NCBI GenBank assembly: GCA_011390165.1
Contig: JAABSV010000012.1
Location: forward strand, 16,395-80,394
Source: Desulfobulbaceae bacterium
GTDB lineage: Bacteria > Desulfobacterota > Desulfobulbia > Desulfobulbales > Desulfocapsaceae
DNA: 64,000 bases
Direction of reading: 5' to 3'
Below are positions 61,060-64,000 of the stretch, piece by piece. The translations under genes and the position numbers were made by a program. Below the pieces are notes generated by a model. That model did no database searches and was not told the DNA's origin. It saw nothing but the letters and a program-made list of their open reading frames with translations. Positions within the stretch are counted from its first letter, which is position 1; each line of letters starts with the position of its first letter.

Positions 61060-62205
61060 TCAACGTACTGGGAAGAGAGTAGGGGGAAGATATTTTTTTA
61101 GTTTTTTCAGGGCGGTCTGCTCCCGCTGATAAATACTCCCCCTGGTTACCTGATAGAGCGCACTGATCGCCTTCACTGATTGTGGTTGTGCCTGATAGGG
61201 AGGGAGTCCATAGCGCCGTCTGATGATATCACCGTTTATCCCGGGAAGGTGACTTTCTATGGCAGCCAGGAGCATTGTCTGCAATTGCTCCTGCTCCACT
61301 CGTTCGGTCCATTCGCAATTGGCAGTTTCCTGGATGTGTTCCATGCCGGCAACGAACCAGTTTCGACTCTCACCATTTCCGTCCAGGCCTTGTCGGACGC
61401 TGCCCTCTTCACTGAGCCTCTGGCCATCCCCCGGTGGGCTATGGATGAGACGACCGGCCAACCCCTGGCGGTGGATCTCCTTGAAGACGTATGGGGCAGC
61501 GAAGGTAGAAAAGCGAATGCCGGAGGAGTGGTGGTAGCGATAGGCAGCCCGGCCGATGCCGATACTCCCCATTTGGACGGCGTCTTCATGGGTGACCGAC
61601 TTTCGCAGACGGTCGGTAAGGGTGCCGGCAAGCCGATGTGTCAACCCGAGGGTCAAAATCATGTAGATATTTCGGACGGTGTTCAATTTAACGACGGTGT
61701 GGTGGAGTTGGAAGAAATCCTCTTGGTCGGTTGCCTTAAGCTGGCGACAAATTCGTGCCCAGACTCTACTGACAATCAGGTGCTGAAAGGTCCGGTTCAG
61801 GGGAAGTGAGTGCCTAGCCGGGTTAGAACTGAAGAGTTGCAGAGCATCCTGTCGTTCCCTGTCCGGAGATCCATGAGTAGGGACGAAAAAGATTCTTCGA
61901 TTTTGAAAGAGATAAATGTTCTGCAGCACGGTGAGGGTTGCCTGACGGAAACTGCGGCAGCAGAGAAGGGCCTCGGTGAAGCGGTGGCGGAGAAGGAGAA
62001 CTTCTGTAGCCAACTCTTTTTCGTCAGACTGGCTGAGCGTCTGGCGCGTTTTTGCTGGCCTGTCGCCGGCTGACTGCGTGTCGACCTGGCGGAGGGCCTT
62101 TTCTTCCAGAGGTGGAGAGAGAGAAAGTTGGCTGATACGAGTGGAAAAATTCTCGGCCACTGGCATGGTGGGAAGCAGGTCAGAAAACGAGGAAAAAAGT
62201 GGCAC
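61060..62205 (-). CDS. Divergent sigma-70 family RNA polymerase sigma factor
   Basis: A 381-residue sigma factor. Region 2 (about 170-245) is present: NTVRNIYMILTLGLTHRLAG, EDAVQMGSIGIGRAAYRYHH and GIRFSTFAAPYVFKEIHRQG, the last being the -10-recognising FSTFAxxxIxxEI motif. Region 4 (about 315-375) reads INGDIIRRRYGLPPYQAQPQ and KAISALYQVTRGSIYQREQT with ALKKLKKYL, a helix-turn-helix. The N-terminal 165 residues are unusual and only weakly helical. The start is GTG at 62205 behind AAGGAG. A 771-base gap precedes it. The regulon is unknown. Confidence 0.85.
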   Translation of the reverse strand: MPLFSSFSDLLPTMPVAENFSTRISQLSLSPPLEEKALRQVDTQSAGDRPAKTRQTLSQSDEKELATEVLLLRHRFTEALLCCRSFRQATLTVLQNIYLFQNRRIFFVPTHGSPDRERQDALQLFSSNPARHSLPLNRTFQHLIVSRVWARICRQLKATDQEDFFQLHHTVVKLNTVRNIYMILTLGLTHRLAGTLTDRLRKSVTHEDAVQMGSIGIGRAAYRYHHSSGIRFSTFAAPYVFKEIHRQGLAGRLIHSPPGDGQRLSEEGSVRQGLDGNGESRNWFVAGMEHIQETANCEWTERVEQEQLQTMLLAAIESHLPGINGDIIRRRYGLPPYQAQPQSVKAISALYQVTRGSIYQREQTALKKLKKYLPPTLFPVR

Positions 62206-62976
62206 TGGTTTCTCTCTCCTTGCAAACTATTTTTCCACTCTGCAGGCCCATCGGCGATCCGTTGACCCGGCATCTCTTTTATACGGACCACCGTATCGTC
62301 GAATCGTCGGAATCGGTGCAGTCTGGACTCTCCATGATCCGTTCAGTATACACCAGCAGACCGGCTGGTTCCAGTTTGCCGGAGAAAATATTCTCTCTCC
62401 AATACGTATCGGCCAGTTACAAAGATATCCTATCGTTTTTTCTGACTGATCGGTGGCCGATGTTGTCCATGAATTGTTCCCCGCCGGCCAGCTTTCCGGG
62501 TTTTTCAGATAATATCGTACAGTGCTGTGGTGCATCTTTGAAACCGAGACTCGGGTTGTATGGCCATTTTCGATCGTAACTCCGGTTGCCGACATTTTGC
62601 AACGCATGGGGCCGTTTCGCTCTCCTGCAAGGTCATTCATAAGAGAATCAATCGCAAGGCCGAACTGTCCGGTGACAATCATGGGGCATATTGGTCTGAC
62701 ATGATTTTATTTTTTATCGATTTTTTTGCGTTGAGTCCATGAGTGGGTGAGCGTCGGCAACCGAGTTATGCTCTGTAGCAGATCTCTCCAGTCAATATTC
62801 CGGGAGCCTTTATCGGCACTGGCTGAGGCACCAATACTACTCTGATCCGGCAACAGGTGTCGAGGGTCTCCTGCTCATTGCAGTTTGTGCCGGTATCGAT
62901 CAAAATGGCATGTCGTTGACTGAAATTCGGCCAGAATTTGCCGTCAGCCAAAACTGCACACCTCAGGGGGAAAACC
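62206..62976. other. Long apparently non-coding divergent region
   Basis: These 771 bases lie between the sigma factor gene and the Cache/PAS sensor. Open frames of 60-150 codons exist on both strands but have no protein-like pattern or ribosome-binding sites. Base composition is less GC-rich than coding neighbours, with an AT-rich stretch near 62700-62735. A small direct repeat ATCGTCG/AATCGTCGG occurs near 62295. No known RNA family was recognised. Confidence 0.5.
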
Positions 62977-64000
62977 ATGGATAGACGACAGATGATCAGC
63001 ATGCTTTGCAGTTTTGTTCTGCCGCCGGTTCTCGCCCTGCTCCTCTTCACTGCGGCGATCACTCTATTTATTCTGCCGTCAATAGAAGTTGCCCTGATGG
63101 AGCGGAAAAAAGAAACAGTTCGAGCAGTTGTGGCAACGGCAGCGTCGATACTTGCATGGCACGCTCAGACAGTCGAACGCGGTGAGAGGCCGCTTGTCGA
63201 GGCGCAGCAACTGGCTGTGGCCGAGATGCGGGCCGTCCGTTTTGGTGGAAACCAGGAATATCTGTGGATCATTGATCAACAGCCGGTGATGCTGATGCAT
63301 CCCTATTTCCCCGAACTTGAAGGAACCCATCTGACCGATTTCAGTGATTCCCGGGGGAAGAGGCTCTTTGTCGCTGCCCTGGAGGCCAGCCGCCAACACG
63401 GTGGCGGGTTTGTTGACTATATGTGGTCGAAGGGGCCCAGTACTGCGGAGGCTGTTCCGAAACTCTCCTACGTCAAACTGGTCGAACCCTGGGGTTGGGT
63501 TGTCGGAAGCGGTATTTATCTGGAAGATGTCCGACAGGAAATCCGTTCCGTTACCTACCAGGTGCTGATCATATCCGTAGTGATCGGTGTCACTGTTCTC
63601 CTCCTCCTCCTCTTTGTCGTCCACCGGGGATGGCGGAGTGAGCGGGCCAGGTACCAGGCGGAAGAAGAACTGATTCGTTCACGCGAGCAGTACCGTGCCC
63701 TGGCGCATGCCTCCGGAGAAATTACCCTGCTGGTGATTGATGGATTGGTGGTTGGGGCTAATCGTAAGGCCTGTGAAAATCTGGGAATGAGCGAAGGTGA
63801 ACTGATTGGCAGAAAATTTATCTCCCTTGTTGGCAATGGAGACAGCATCGTCGATCAGTCGATCAGCAATGATGTTGTGGAAGGTGGCACCCTAGATCCT
63901 GTTGAGGCAGTTCTTCGGGGAAAGAGTGCAGAACTGCGCATCTTACTTTCGGCGGAGGGAGTCGTTGTCCATAATGGGCCGGCTATCCTGTATACCGGTT
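62977..64000 (+). CDS. Cache domain and PAS domain sensor protein (partial, runs off window)
   Basis: An open frame from ATG at 62977 to the end of the window (341 codons). AGGGGG lies seven bases upstream. Residues about 10-35 and 192-212 are membrane segments (FVLPPVLALLLFTAAITLFI; VLIISVVIGVTVLLLLLFVV). Between them is a single-Cache (sCache_2) domain: NQEYLWIIDQQPVMLMHPYF, LVEPWGWVVGSGIYLEDVRQ. A PAS domain starts near residue 245 (LAHASGEITLLVIDGLVVGA). The output module lies beyond the window; a histidine kinase, diguanylate cyclase or chemoreceptor are all possible. Confidence 0.9.
   Translation, partial: MDRRQMISMLCSFVLPPVLALLLFTAAITLFILPSIEVALMERKKETVRAVVATAASILAWHAQTVERGERPLVEAQQLAVAEMRAVRFGGNQEYLWIIDQQPVMLMHPYFPELEGTHLTDFSDSRGKRLFVAALEASRQHGGGFVDYMWSKGPSTAEAVPKLSYVKLVEPWGWVVGSGIYLEDVRQEIRSVTYQVLIISVVIGVTVLLLLLFVVHRGWRSERARYQAEEELIRSREQYRALAHASGEITLLVIDGLVVGANRKACENLGMSEGELIGRKFISLVGNGDSIVDQSISNDVVEGGTLDPVEAVLRGKSAELRILLSAEGVVVHNGPAILYTG

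Noticed and set aside
62227..62682. 151-codon minus-strand frame upstream of the sigma factor gene
   Set aside because: Composition is Trp/Arg/Ser/Pro-rich with no motif, no convincing ribosome-binding site, and it runs through the expected promoter region.

Overview
The window reads as a chromosomal piece of a GC-rich Gram-negative anaerobe, most likely a Desulfobacterota (deltaproteobacterial) lineage near the Desulfobulbales. This is inferred from the three-piece ferredoxin-type glutamate synthase, the run rimP-nusA-ylxR-infB-rbfA-nrnA-truB-rpsO-pnp, tandem TatA genes, an RND/TolC envelope system, and a SulP transporter coupled to two-component genes. No rRNA, tRNA, CRISPR array, prophage or insertion sequence with a transposase was seen. 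Gene borders below were set from ribosome-binding sites and family N-termini where the longest open frame was clearly too long.

Layout. 1-3.5 kb (minus): a truncated Pit phosphate transporter behind its DUF47/PhoU-like partner, then a large protein joining a P-loop, an FHA domain and a calcineurin-like phosphatase. 3.7-4.0 kb: one small unknown gene. 4.1-9.2 kb (minus): three-subunit glutamate synthase. 9.2-9.8 kb: a strikingly G-rich/purine-rich simple-sequence tract. 9.8-15.0 kb (minus): two TatA genes with a good promoter, thrC, rsfS and topB. 15.6-27.2 kb (plus): the translation/RNA-processing cluster rimP to pnp, a strong terminator, then dut and an MBL hydrolase. 27.5-30.9 kb (minus): yhbY, a TraB-family membrane protein and an MltD-like transglycosylase. 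31.1-36.3 kb (plus): an oversized bifunctional penicillin-binding protein followed by a lipoprotein. 36.3-39.2 kb: small unknowns, a DJ-1 family protein and a Nudix hydrolase. 39.2-45.0 kb (minus): RND efflux operon (TolC, adaptor, pump, small protein), divergent from a TetR regulator whose own promoter carries a perfect palindromic operator. 45.3-52.5 kb (plus): seven tightly packed genes, tetR, sulP, a kinase-like/BON/receiver protein, a membrane histidine kinase, a receiver, a degenerate histidine kinase and another receiver. 52.6-64 kb: hybrid PAS kinase, glyA, a glycerophosphodiesterase, a serine hydrolase of the class A beta-lactamase fold with a duplicated N-terminal module, YitT, a thiamine-binding protein, an SH3 protein, a divergent sigma-70 factor, and the start of a Cache/PAS sensor cut by the window edge.

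Two families of non-coding dispersed repeats occur here. One of about 125-135 bp has three clear copies and a possible fourth; the other, of about 150 bp, has terminal inverted repeats like a MITE and two copies. The most unusual functional unit is the SulP-linked signalling operon at 45.3-52.5 kb: the transporter carries an extra coiled-coil-rich insertion, and two of the downstream proteins look like catalytically degenerate signalling enzymes.
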